From positions 62,001 to 126,000 of the forward strand of contig NZ_BLLG01000012.1 of NCBI RefSeq assembly GCF_011766325.1: DNA of 64,000 bases, read 5' to 3'. How positions within the stretch are numbered: position 1 is the first letter of the stretch; each line of letters starts with the position of its first letter. The stretch comes from Streptomyces pacificus (lineage in GTDB: Bacteria; Actinomycetota; Actinomycetes; Streptomycetales; Streptomycetaceae). The notes beneath the pieces are model-generated. The model searched no databases and was not told where the DNA came from. It worked only from the letters and a program-made list of their open reading frames with translations. Both the position numbers and the translations under genes were made by a program. Shown piece by piece: positions 18,129 to 26,396 of the stretch.

Positions 18129-18944
18129 GTGGCCGAACAGCACACTCCCCGTTCCCTGATCGTCACCCTGTACGGCGCGTACGGACGCGAGACGTCGGGG
18201 CCGTTCGCGGTGGCCGAACTGATCCGGCTGCTGGGTGTGCTGGGGGTGGACGCCCCTTCGGTGCGTTCCTCGGTGTCGCGCCTGAAGCGGCGGGGGCTGC
18301 TCGTCGCGCGGCGGACCGCCACCGGGGCCGCGGGCTACGCCCTGTCGGCCGATGCCCGGCAGTTGCTGGACGACGGCGACGAGCGGATCTTCGGCCGCCG
18401 CACGGCGCTGCTGTCGGACGGATGGGTGCTCGCGGTGTTCTCGGTGCCGGAGGCGGAGCGGCACAAGCGGCATCTGCTGCGGTCGCATCTGGGCCGGCTG
18501 GGTTTCGGGACGGCGGCGCCGGGGGTGTGGATCGCCCCGGCGCGCTTCTACGAGGAGACGCGCCACACGCTGCGGCGGCTGCAACTGGATCCCTACGTGG
18601 ACCTGTTCCGGGGCGAGCATCTGGGGTTCGCTGCGACGGCCGAGGCGGTGGGGCGCTGGTGGGACCTGGCGGGGGTGGCCGAACAGCACGAGGAGTTCCT
18701 GGATGTGCACGGCCCGGTGCTGCGTGCGTGGGTGGCGCGCGGGACGACGCCCGCCCGGGAGGCCTACCGGGACTACCTGCCGGCCCTGGACTCGTGGCGG
18801 CGGCTGCCGTACGCGGATCCGGGACTGCCCGCTGAGCTGCTGCCCGCGGACTGGCCGGGCGGGCGTTCCGCGGCCGTGTTCTCCGGGCTGCACCGGCGGC
18901 TGCGGGACGCCGGGGCGCAGTACGTCAGGGCGGACGCCGTGTGA
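18129..18944 (+). CDS. PaaX-family transcriptional repressor
   Basis: A 271-residue PaaX-like regulator. The N-terminal winged helix (SLIVTLYGAYGRETSGPFAV, then IRLLGVLGVDAPSVRSSVSRLKRRGLL) is followed by the PaaX central and C-terminal domains (SDGWVLAVFSVPE, HLLRSHLGRLGFGTAAPGVWIAP). PaaX represses phenylacetate-CoA catabolism in E. coli and is relieved by the aryl-CoA product; relatives control other aryl-CoA pathways. GTG at 18129 is the start. It lies between the ligase and the convergent monooxygenase gene and probably controls both operons by binding the motif shared at 16133 and 22580. The effector would be the aryl-CoA ester. Confidence 0.88.
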   Translation: MAEQHTPRSLIVTLYGAYGRETSGPFAVAELIRLLGVLGVDAPSVRSSVSRLKRRGLLVARRTATGAAGYALSADARQLLDDGDERIFGRRTALLSDGWVLAVFSVPEAERHKRHLLRSHLGRLGFGTAAPGVWIAPARFYEETRHTLRRLQLDPYVDLFRGEHLGFAATAEAVGRWWDLAGVAEQHEEFLDVHGPVLRAWVARGTTPAREAYRDYLPALDSWRRLPYADPGLPAELLPADWPGGRSAAVFSGLHRRLRDAGAQYVRADAV

Positions 18945-19105
18945 GCCGCGGCAGGTCCCGTGCGGCGGGAAGGGCGCTCGGGTGCGGCGGGTGCGGCTGG
19001 GGGCGGTGGGGCGCGGTGGGGCGCGGCGAGGGGACCGCGGGGCCGCGCGGCGTCTCCCCGACGGCGGGGAGGGCCAGGCGGCGACGGGTCTGCGGAGGTA
19101 CCGGA

Positions 19106-21682
19106 CTACCGGGGGGTTGTCCCGCTCAGGGTGAGGCGCGGTTTGGGGGCGTCGGTGCGGCCGGTGGGCGGTGTGCGGCTGCCGGCGCGGTAAGGCGCGG
19201 GCCAGGGTGCTGCGGCGCCCTCGTAGTCCTGCTCGGCGGCCGCGTGGAGTGTCCAGTGCGGGTCGTAGAGGTGGGGTCTGGCGAGGGCGCACAGGTCGGT
19301 GCGGCCGGCGAGGAGGAGGGAGTTGACGTCGTCCCAGGAGGAGATGGCGCCCACGGCGATCACGGGGACGCGGAGGGCGTTGCGGATGCGGTCGGCGTAG
19401 GGGGTCTGGTAGGAGCGGCCGTACTCGGGGCGTTCGTCGGGGACGACCTGGCCGGTGGAGACGTCGATGGCGTCCGCGCCGCGGGCGGCGAAGGCGCGGG
19501 CGATCTCGACGGCGTCGTCGGCCGTCGTCCCGCCTGCGGCCCAGTCGGTGGCGGAGATCCGGACGGTCAGGGGCCGGTCGGCGGGCCAGACGGCCCGGAC
19601 GGTGTCGAAGACTTCGAGGGGGTAGCGGAGGCGGTTGGCGAGGCTGCCCCCGTAGGCGTCGGTGCGCTGGTTGGTGAGGGGGGAGAGGAAGCCGGAGAGG
19701 AGGTAGCCGTGGGCGCAGTGGAGTTCGAGGAGGTCGAACCCGCTGTCGGCGGCCCGGCGGGCGGCGGCGGCGAACTGCTCGCGGACGAGGACGAGTCCGG
19801 CGCGGTCCAGCTGGTGGGGTGTCTGGTTGACGCCGGGCCGGTACGGCAGGGGTGAGGCGGCGACGAGGGGCCAGTTGCCTTCGGTCAGGGGCTGGTCGAT
19901 GCCTTCCCACATGGGACGGGTGGATCCCTTGCGGCCGGAGTGGCCGAGCTGGACGCCGACGGCGGTGCCGGGGGCCTGGCTGTGGACGAAGTCGGTGACG
20001 CGGCGCCACGCGGTGGTGTGGGTGTCGGTGTAGAGGCCGGTGCAGCCGGGGGTGATCCGGCCCTGGGCGCTGACGCAGACCATCTCGGTCATCACGAGTC
20101 CGGCTCCGCCGAGGGCGCGGGCGCCGAGGTGCACGAGGTGGAAGTCGCCGGGGCTGCCGTCGGTGGCGGAGTACATGTCCATGGGTGAGACGACGACGCG
20201 GTTGCGCAGGGTCAGCCCGCGCAGCCGCAGGGGCGTGAACATGGGCGGGGTGCCCGGCGGGCAGCCGAAGTCGTCCTCGACCGCGCGGGTGAAGGCGGGG
20301 TCGCGCAGCCTGAGGTTGTCGTGGGTGACGCGTCGGCTGCGGGTGAGGAGGTTGAAGGCGAACTGGCGGGGCGGTTGGCCGAGGTAGGTGTGGATGTCCT
20401 CGAACCAGCGGAGGCTGGCGGCGGCCGCGCGCTGGGTGGATTCGACGACGGGGCGGCGTTCGGCCTCGTAGGCGGTGAGGGCCTCGGGAAGAGTGGGGTG
20501 TTCCTCGATGCAGGCGGCGAGGGCGAGGGCGTCCTCGACGGCGAGTTTGGTGCCGGAGCCGATGGAGAAGTGGGCGGTGTGCGCGGCGTCGCCGAGGAGG
20601 ACGGTGCTGCCGTGGGACCAGTGCTCGTTGACGACGGTGCGGAAGGCGGTCCAGGAGGAGTTGTTCCCCCGCAGGGGGCGGCCGCCGAGGGCTTCGGCGA
20701 AGATCTCGGCGCAGCGTTCCGCGGACTGCCGCTCGTCGCAGGCGTCGAGTCCGGCGGCGCGCCAGACCTCCTCGCGCATTTCGACGATGACGGTGGAGGC
20801 GCCGGCCGGGCCCGGCTCACCGGGGTGTCCGGCCGGTGGGCGGGGGCCGGGTGCGGGCCGCTCGAAGGGATAGCCGTGGAGTTGCATCACACCGTGTGCG
20901 GTCTCGGCGATCTCGAAGCGGAAGGCGTCGAAGGCGAAGTCGGCGGCGAGCCAGATGTAGCGGCAGCGGTGGGAGGTGATGCGGGGGCGGAAAGCGCCGG
21001 CGTGCGCGGTGCGGGTGGCGCTGTTGACGCCGTCGGCGGCGATGACGAGGTCGTGACGGCCGGCGAGTTCGGCCGCGGTGGGGGCCGGGGTGCGGAAGTG
21101 GAGGCGTATGCCCAGCTCCTCGCAGCGGCGGTGGAGGACGCTCAGCAGCGTACGGCGCCCGAGCGCGGCGAACCCGTGTCCGCCGGAGGTGAGGGTGCGG
21201 CCGCCGCGGACGATGTCGATGTCGTCCCAGCGGACGAAGGCGCGCTGGAGTGCGCGGTGGACGGCGGGGTCGGCGTGCTCGATGCCGCCGAGGGTCTCGT
21301 CGGAGAGGACGACGCCGAAGCCGAAGGTGTCGTCGGGGGCGTTGCGCTCCCAGACCGTGATGTCACGCGCGGGGTCGAGGCGTTTGAGGAGTACGGCGGC
21401 GTAGAGGCCGCCGGGGCCGCCGCCGATGACGGCGATACTCAGCGGGGTGCTCCGGCGAGGTGGCGTACCGGGGAGCGGGGTGGCGCGCGGCGGGGCGGCG
21501 CGCGGCGCGTCCCGGGCGCCCGGTGAAGCGGACGGCGGCACTCCGGGAGCGCTGGTGCCGCCACCGGGCGGGACGGCGGGCGGGACGGCGGGCGGAGCGG
21601 TTCCGGCCTGGACGGCAGGAGGCCGGCCGGTTCCGGCCTGGACGGTGCGGGGCGGGGTGTCCGGGGTGGGCGGCGGGGTCAT
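19106..21682 (-). CDS. Bifunctional aryl-CoA monooxygenase / ene-reductase (ACMR or salicylyl-CoA 5-hydroxylase type)
   Basis: An 858-residue two-domain flavoenzyme. After a Pro/Ala-rich N-terminal stretch of about 80 residues comes an FAD monooxygenase domain (IAVIGGGPGGLYAA Rossmann loop; STVLLGDAAHTAHFSIGSGT). About residue 460 onward is an Old Yellow Enzyme-type FMN domain (MFTPLRLRGLTLRNRVVVSP, LLELHCAHGYLLSGFLSP, NQRTDAYGGSLANRLRYP). This architecture is that of 2-aminobenzoyl-CoA monooxygenase/reductase of Azoarcus evansii and of the enzymes annotated as salicylyl-CoA 5-hydroxylase. ATG at 21682 overlaps the upstream hydratase stop (ATGA). It would hydroxylate and reduce the aromatic CoA ester made by the ligase at 16214. 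Confidence 0.88.
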   Translation of the reverse strand: MTPPPTPDTPPRTVQAGTGRPPAVQAGTAPPAVPPAVPPGGGTSAPGVPPSASPGARDAPRAAPPRATPLPGTPPRRSTPLSIAVIGGGPGGLYAAVLLKRLDPARDITVWERNAPDDTFGFGVVLSDETLGGIEHADPAVHRALQRAFVRWDDIDIVRGGRTLTSGGHGFAALGRRTLLSVLHRRCEELGIRLHFRTPAPTAAELAGRHDLVIAADGVNSATRTAHAGAFRPRITSHRCRYIWLAADFAFDAFRFEIAETAHGVMQLHGYPFERPAPGPRPPAGHPGEPGPAGASTVIVEMREEVWRAAGLDACDERQSAERCAEIFAEALGGRPLRGNNSSWTAFRTVVNEHWSHGSTVLLGDAAHTAHFSIGSGTKLAVEDALALAACIEEHPTLPEALTAYEAERRPVVESTQRAAAASLRWFEDIHTYLGQPPRQFAFNLLTRSRRVTHDNLRLRDPAFTRAVEDDFGCPPGTPPMFTPLRLRGLTLRNRVVVSPMDMYSATDGSPGDFHLVHLGARALGGAGLVMTEMVCVSAQGRITPGCTGLYTDTHTTAWRRVTDFVHSQAPGTAVGVQLGHSGRKGSTRPMWEGIDQPLTEGNWPLVAASPLPYRPGVNQTPHQLDRAGLVLVREQFAAAARRAADSGFDLLELHCAHGYLLSGFLSPLTNQRTDAYGGSLANRLRYPLEVFDTVRAVWPADRPLTVRISATDWAAGGTTADDAVEIARAFAARGADAIDVSTGQVVPDERPEYGRSYQTPYADRIRNALRVPVIAVGAISSWDDVNSLLLAGRTDLCALARPHLYDPHWTLHAAAEQDYEGAAAPWPAPYRAGSRTPPTGRTDAPKPRLTLSGTTPR

Positions 21683-22506
21683 CGTCCCCGCCAGTGCGGA
21701 GGGCGCTTCTCGGTGAAGGCGGTGTGGAACTCCGCGTAGTCCTCGCCGTTCATCAGCAGTGCCTGGGTGGCGGCGTCGAGTTCGACGGAGGCGGCGAGCG
21801 GCATATCGAGTTCCGCGGTGAGCAGGGCCTTGGTCTGGGCGTGTGCGAGAGCGGGTCCGTCGGCGAGGCGGCGGGCGAGGTCCGCGGCGGCCTTGCCGGC
21901 CTGGCCTTCCCCGGTGAGTTGGCTGACCAGCCCGATGCGTTCGGCCTCGGTGGCGCCGACGGGTTCGCCGAGCATGAGCAGCCTGGTGGCGTGGCCGAGG
22001 CCGACGACACGCGGCAGCAGATAGGCGGCGCCCATGTCCCCGCCGGAGAGCCCCACTTTGGTGAAGAGGAAGGAGAAGCGGGCGGTGGGGTCGGCGACGC
22101 GGAAGTCGGCGGCGAGCGCGATCACCGCCCCTGCTCCGGCGGCGACGCCGTGGACGGCGGCGATCACGGGGAAGGGGCATTCGCGCAGGGCGCGTACGAC
22201 CTGGCCGGTCATCCGGTTGAAGTCGAGGAGCTGGGCGGTGTCCATGGCGAGGGTGGCGCCGATGATGTCGTCGACGTCGCCGCCCGAGCAGAAGCCGCGG
22301 CCCTCGCCGGCGAGCACCAGGGCGCGCACGGAGCGTTCCCTGGAGAGTTCCGCGAGCAGATCGCGCAGGTCGGCGTAGGCCCCGAAGGTGAGCGCGTTGA
22401 GTTTTCCGGGGCGGTCGAGGGTGACGGTGGCAACGCCTTCGTGCCTGGTCAGGCGGATGTGGTGCCACTGCTCTGTGCGGGGTGCGGAGCTGGGAAAGGG
22501 GCTCAT
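21679..22506 (-). CDS. Enoyl-CoA hydratase/isomerase family protein
   Basis: A 275-residue crotonase-fold protein. The oxyanion-hole segment GRGFCSGGDVDD and the second segment IAAVHGVAAGAGAVIALAAD are present. The usual second active-site glutamate position (here KVGLSGGDMGAAYLLPR) is not a glutamate, so the chemistry may be ring cleavage or isomerisation rather than plain hydration. ATG at 22506 is preceded by AAGGAGG. It is the first gene of the monooxygenase operon. In aerobic aryl-CoA pathways such a protein handles the dearomatised CoA ester. Confidence 0.87.
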   Translation of the reverse strand: MSPFPSSAPRTEQWHHIRLTRHEGVATVTLDRPGKLNALTFGAYADLRDLLAELSRERSVRALVLAGEGRGFCSGGDVDDIIGATLAMDTAQLLDFNRMTGQVVRALRECPFPVIAAVHGVAAGAGAVIALAADFRVADPTARFSFLFTKVGLSGGDMGAAYLLPRVVGLGHATRLLMLGEPVGATEAERIGLVSQLTGEGQAGKAAADLARRLADGPALAHAQTKALLTAELDMPLAASVELDAATQALLMNGEDYAEFHTAFTEKRPPHWRGR

Positions 22507-22579
22507 GGACGGGTGGCCTCCTTCGGTGGGGCGCGTCTCGTCCCACGTCTGCCTGCCACCCGAATTTATCACTCGTCCG

Positions 22580-22600
22580 TGACTTCCGTCACGAGCACGC
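22580..22600. promoter_or_regulatory. Second copy of the cluster operator motif
   Basis: TGACTTCCGTCACGAGCACG (plus one further C) lies 74 nt upstream of the hydratase start and matches 16133-16153 at 17 of 21 positions. It contains the inverted repeat CGTGAC-ttc-GTCACG. Candidate PaaX-like binding site. Confidence 0.45.
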
Positions 22601-22673
22601 GATAGGGCACGGGAGGCACCCCGGCGCGGCAAGGCGCCGGCACGAGCGGGGCGAGGCGGCACCGGCAGCGCCC

Positions 22674-22739
22674 GGCAGGACACGGGACGCAGGGGGCGGC
22701 GCAGACGCTTGCGCCGCCCCCTGCGTCCCGTGTCCTGCC
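22674..22739. terminator. Very long terminator hairpin of arcB
   Basis: A 30-bp perfect stem (22674-22703 with 22710-22739) closes on the 6-nt loop gacgct. It starts 18 nt past the arcB stop and lies between arcB and the upstream region of the hydratase operon, both on the minus strand. It is an intrinsic terminator by structure, although no U-run follows. Confidence 0.8.
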
Positions 22740-22757
22740 CCGTCCCTGCGCTATCCG

Positions 22758-23795
22758 CTATCCGCGGCGCGGCTGTGCCCGGCGCGGCTGTCCGGCCCCG
22801 GCCATGGTCGCCACGAGCACGGCCTTGATCGTGTGCATACGGTTCTCCGCCTCGTCGAACACGACCGAGTGGGCGGACTCGAACACCTCGTCGGTGACCT
22901 CGAGCGCGGTCAGGCCGTGCCGCTCGTGGAGTTCGCGGCCGATGAGGGTGCCGAGGTCGTGGAAGGCGGGCAGGCAGTGCAGGAACTTGACGTCCGGGTT
23001 GCCCGTGGCATGCAGGACGTCCATGGTCACCGTGTAGGGGGCGAGGGCCGCGATGCGCTCGTCCCAGACCTCCTTCGGCTCCCCCATGGAGACCCAGACG
23101 TCGGTGGCGACGAAGTCCGCACCCTCGACGCCCCGGGCGATGTCGTCGGTGAGGGTGATCGTCGCCCCGCTCGCCTCCGCGGCCTCGCGAGCCGCGGCGA
23201 CGACGGCATCGGCGGGCCGGTAGTCCCTGGGGGCGACGATCCGCACGTCCATGCCGAGCAGTGCGCCGGTGACGAGATAGGAGTTGCCCATGTTGAAGCG
23301 GGCGTCGCCGAGGTAGGCCAGGGCGGTCGCGGTGAGCGGCTTGTCGGTGTGTTCCGTCATGGTGAGGACGTCGGCGAGCATCTGGGTGGGGTGCCAGTCG
23401 TCGGTGAGCCCGTTGAACACCGGCACCCCCGCATACGCGGCGAGCGCCTCGACGGCCGCCTGGCTCTCCCCCCGGTACTGGATACCGTCGAACATGCGGC
23501 CGAGTACCCGCGCGGTGTCCTTGACCGACTCCTTGTGCCCCAGCTGGGAGGCTGCCGGGTCCAGGTACGTCGTCGACGCGCCCTGGTCGGCGGCGGCGAC
23601 CTCGAAGGCGCAGCGGGTACGGGTGGAGGTCTTCTCGAAGATCAGGGCGATGTTCTTGCCGCGCAGGCGCTGCTCCTCGGTACCGGCCCGTTTGGCGGAC
23701 TTGAGTTCCGCGGCCAGGTCGAGAAGGCCGCGGAACTCCTCGGCGGTGAAGTCGAGCTCCTTGAGGAAGTGGCGGCCTTCGAGTTGTGTCGCCAT
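22758..23795 (-). CDS. arcB: Ornithine carbamoyltransferase (catabolic type by context)
   Basis: A 345-residue cytosolic enzyme; in the arginine deiminase route it phosphorolyses citrulline to ornithine and carbamoyl phosphate. Carbamoyl-phosphate loop STRTR at 57-61, DWHPTQ at 133-138, SMGE at 236-239 and the HCLP catalytic motif at 273-276 are all present. ATG at 23795 follows CAGGAG. It lies 92 nt downstream of arcA on the same strand, with a strongly AT-rich promoter-like spacer between them. The context supports the catabolic arcB rather than biosynthetic argF, although sequence alone does not separate them. Confidence 0.9.
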   Translation of the reverse strand: MATQLEGRHFLKELDFTAEEFRGLLDLAAELKSAKRAGTEEQRLRGKNIALIFEKTSTRTRCAFEVAAADQGASTTYLDPAASQLGHKESVKDTARVLGRMFDGIQYRGESQAAVEALAAYAGVPVFNGLTDDWHPTQMLADVLTMTEHTDKPLTATALAYLGDARFNMGNSYLVTGALLGMDVRIVAPRDYRPADAVVAAAREAAEASGATITLTDDIARGVEGADFVATDVWVSMGEPKEVWDERIAALAPYTVTMDVLHATGNPDVKFLHCLPAFHDLGTLIGRELHERHGLTALEVTDEVFESAHSVVFDEAENRMHTIKAVLVATMAGAGQPRRAQPRRG

Positions 23796-23831
23796 GGTCG
23801 GCTGCTCCTGGATCGCTGACGGGACACCGGA

Positions 23832-23865
23832 AGTATATACGTACCTCTGTATTACTATACGACAG
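23832..23865 (-). promoter_or_regulatory. AT-rich promoter/operator region of arcB
   Basis: In a GC-rich genome this spacer stands out: TATACT on the minus strand (23837-23832) is a good -10 box, and two GTAT...ATAC palindromes are present (GTATATAC at 23833-23840 and GTATTACTATAC at 23849-23860), the second flanked by CTGT...ACAG. This suggests an own promoter for arcB with an operator, possibly for an ArgR- or GntR-type regulator; the protein cannot be named from sequence. Confidence 0.4.
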
Positions 23866-23887
23866 TGGGGGTGGATGCGGGTGGGCG

Positions 23888-25138
23888 TCAGGTGGCCGGG
23901 CGGACGGCGTCCCGCTCGACCGGACAGCTCATACAGCGCGGACCACCCCGGCCACGGCCGAGTTCGCTTCCCGGGATCTCTATCACCTCGATCCCCTGCT
24001 TGCGCAGATGGGTGTTGGTCGTCACATTGCGGTCGTACGCGACGACGACGCCGGGTTCGACGGCGAGGACGTTGCAGCCGTCGTCCCACTGCTCCCGTTC
24101 CGCCGAGTGCACGTCCTGCGTCGGGGTGAGCACCCGGATGTCCTTGAGCCCGAGGGCCGCCGCGATCGCACGGTGCATGTGCTCCGGTGGATGGTCCGTG
24201 ACCCGCAGGGAGACGGCGCGGTCACCCGCCGCCGGCTCGATCGTGTACGAGCGCAGCATGCCCAGCCCCGCGTACTGGGTGAATGTGTCGTGGTCCACCA
24301 TCGTCATCACCGTGTCCAGGTGCATGAACGCCCGGCGCTTGGGCAGGTCGAGCGCGACGATCGTCCGGGCGGAGCCCGCGGCGAACAGTCCCCGGGCGAG
24401 CATCTCCACGGCCTGGGGGGTGGTGCGCTCGCTCATGCCGATGAGCACCGCTCCGTTGCCGATGACGAGGACGTCACCGCCCTCGATGGTGGAGGGGTAG
24501 TCGTCCTGGCCCTCGGACCAGTGGTGGAACTCCCCCGCCTCGGGGCCGGTGAACTGCGGGTGGTGCTTGTAGATCGCCTCGAAGTGCACGGTCTCGCGCC
24601 GGCGGGCGGGCCAGCGCATGGCGTTGATGGAGACGCCGTCGTAGATCCAGGCGGAGGTGTCGCGGGTGAAGATGTGGTTGGGCAGGGGGCCGAGCAGGAA
24701 GTCGTCGAGTTCCATGACGTGGAAGCGGACGGAGGACGGCTCGGAGTGGCCGGCGAGGAACTCCCGTTTCGTCACACCGCCGATGAGCGCCTCGGTGAGC
24801 GCCCCGGTGTCCATCTCGTCGAAGGCGGCGCGCAGATGGTCCGTGGCGAGCGGGCCGTACTCCTTCTCGTCGAAGACCCGGTCCAGGACGAGTTCGCGGG
24901 CCGCGGGGACCTCCAGCGCCTCCCGCAGGAGATCGCCGAAGAGATGGACGGCGGCACCCCGGTCGCGCAGCACGTCGGCGAAGCCGTCGTGCTCCTGGCG
25001 GGCGCGCCGGACCCAGAGCAGATCGTCGAAGAGCAACGCGTCCTTGTTGCTCGGTGTGAGCCTCTTCAGCTCCAGATCCGGCCGGTGCAGGATGACCCGG
25101 CGCAGGCGCCCGGTCTCGGAGTCGACATGGAATCCCAT
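23888..25138 (-). CDS. arcA: Arginine deiminase
   Basis: A 416-residue guanidino-modifying enzyme converting arginine to citrulline and ammonia. Motifs: FTRDTSAWIYDG, IEGGDVLVIGNGAVLIGMSERT, FMHLDTVMTMVD (catalytic His region) and the C-terminal GGPRCMSCP, whose first Cys (C402) corresponds to the nucleophile. ATG at 25138 is preceded by AGGATGGGGG. With arcB downstream it makes a two-gene arginine deiminase pathway; carbamate kinase and the antiporter are not in the window. It may give ATP and ammonia under oxygen limitation or acid stress. Confidence 0.95.
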   Translation of the reverse strand: MGFHVDSETGRLRRVILHRPDLELKRLTPSNKDALLFDDLLWVRRARQEHDGFADVLRDRGAAVHLFGDLLREALEVPAARELVLDRVFDEKEYGPLATDHLRAAFDEMDTGALTEALIGGVTKREFLAGHSEPSSVRFHVMELDDFLLGPLPNHIFTRDTSAWIYDGVSINAMRWPARRRETVHFEAIYKHHPQFTGPEAGEFHHWSEGQDDYPSTIEGGDVLVIGNGAVLIGMSERTTPQAVEMLARGLFAAGSARTIVALDLPKRRAFMHLDTVMTMVDHDTFTQYAGLGMLRSYTIEPAAGDRAVSLRVTDHPPEHMHRAIAAALGLKDIRVLTPTQDVHSAEREQWDDGCNVLAVEPGVVVAYDRNVTTNTHLRKQGIEVIEIPGSELGRGRGGPRCMSCPVERDAVRPAT

Positions 25139-25162
25139 GCCCCCATCCTGGCCGCCCGGGAG

Positions 25163-26284
25163 TCACTTCACTCCGCGAACCCCCGGACCGCCCGGGAGCG
25201 CGTCCGCCATCGCGCGGCCGCTCGGCGGCGCCGCGAGAGCCCGCCCGGGGCCACCGGACCGGCGGGCAGCCGAGAGGTCGCGGCAGATGCTGCCCGAGGC
25301 CTCCTGCGGTACGGCCGGGGACACCGCGCGGCGATCGTCGGCAGGGCGGCGCCCGGGCCCGGGCCCGGGTAAGTGGTGTGAGGTGCGGGCGAGGGCGGCG
25401 AGGGCGGCGATGCGGTCCGGTCCGACACCGCAGCATCCCCCCACGAGGCGGGCCCCGGCGGCGGCCCAGTCCGGCAGCCGCCCCGGGTCGAAGGTGATGC
25501 CTCCGGACCAGCTGCGGGTGCCGGCGTCCGCACGCTGCCCGCTGTTGGGATAGACCACCACCGGTCTGCCGGTCTCGCGTGCGGCGATCGCCACGGCCCG
25601 GTCCGCGTCGGCGGGTTCGCAGCAGTTGACGCCGACGGCGATGACATGGCCGTGGCCCGCGGCCAGAGCGAAGGCCGCCCCGAGGTCCTGGCCCGCGCGG
25701 GTGCGTCCACCCTCGATCGTGTAGGAGAGCCACACCGGCACACCGGTGTCCGCCGTGGCACGCAGCAGGGCCGCGGCCTCGTCGGTGTCCGGCACGGTCT
25801 CCAGGGCGAGGACGTCCGGGCCGGCCCGGACGAGGGCCTCGATCCGGGGCCGGTGAAAGGCCTCCAGTTCCCGCACCGCCAGGCCGTAACGGCCCCGGTA
25901 CTCGCTGCCGTCAGCGAGCATCGCGCCGTACGGCCCCACCGAAGCGGCCACCCACACCTCCCGCGCCACCCGCTCCGCGGCCGCGCGCGCCAGCGCCACG
26001 CTGCGGGCCAGGAGCGCGGACGCCTCGCCCCGGCGTGCGCCGTGCCGGGCGAATCCCTCGTAGGTCGCCTGGTAGCTGGAGCTGATGAGCACCTGGGCGC
26101 CGACCCGCACATACGCCGTGTGCGCGGCCTCGATCTGCTCGGGCCCGTCGGCGAGCAGCCGTGCCGACCAGAGGTCGTCGGAAAGGTCGCAGCCCTGTGC
26201 CTCCAGTTGGTTGGACAGCCCGCCGTCGAGGACGAGCGGGCCCTCTTCGGCGAGGGCTGCGGCGAGACTCCGGGCGGGCTTCAC
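25163..26284 (-). CDS. mmuM: Homocysteine S-methyltransferase (MmuM type)
   Basis: A zinc-dependent enzyme that methylates homocysteine with S-methylmethionine or SAM. The zinc cysteines are visible in GVNCC and LVGGCCG, with the barrel start LVLDGGLSNQLEAQGCDL. GTG at 26284 has GGAG 7 nt upstream. The family ends soon after GGCCGVGPDRIAALAALA, but here the frame runs on for about 70 arginine/proline-rich residues, giving 373 in total. The tail is probably the result of a lost stop codon and non-coding readthrough. It lies 24 nt upstream of arcA on the same strand. Confidence 0.88.
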   Translation of the reverse strand: MKPARSLAAALAEEGPLVLDGGLSNQLEAQGCDLSDDLWSARLLADGPEQIEAAHTAYVRVGAQVLISSSYQATYEGFARHGARRGEASALLARSVALARAAAERVAREVWVAASVGPYGAMLADGSEYRGRYGLAVRELEAFHRPRIEALVRAGPDVLALETVPDTDEAAALLRATADTGVPVWLSYTIEGGRTRAGQDLGAAFALAAGHGHVIAVGVNCCEPADADRAVAIAARETGRPVVVYPNSGQRADAGTRSWSGGITFDPGRLPDWAAAGARLVGGCCGVGPDRIAALAALARTSHHLPGPGPGRRPADDRRAVSPAVPQEASGSICRDLSAARRSGGPGRALAAPPSGRAMADALPGGPGVRGVK

Positions 26285-26313
26285 TGGCGGCTCCGTTGAC
26301 GGTGTCCGGAACG

Positions 26314-26381
26314 GTGGGCTGTGCGCGGAACGGTGGACGGCGTCCGGAGTGGGCTGTGCGCGGAACGGTGGACGGCGTCCG
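26314..26381. repeat. 33-bp perfect direct repeat
   Basis: Two identical 33-bp copies at 26314-26346 and 26349-26381 (each begins gtgggctgtgcgcgg) fill the 112-nt gap between the LLM oxidoreductase and mmuM. A partial third unit (ggtgtccggaacggtggg) precedes them. No gene is present in the gap. Confidence 0.85.
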
Positions 26382-26396
26382 AAACGGTGGGCGGGT

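Noticed and set aside
17484..20009. 841-codon minus-strand frame over the ligase and PaaX-like genes
   Set aside because: Arg/Pro-rich antisense frame; both plus-strand genes show clear family motifs, and the ACMR gene occupies the rest.
19106..22546. Single 1146-aa protein including the region upstream of the monooxygenase
   Set aside because: The upstream part is an off-frame reading of the enoyl-CoA hydratase gene; the ATGA at 21682 is the natural start.
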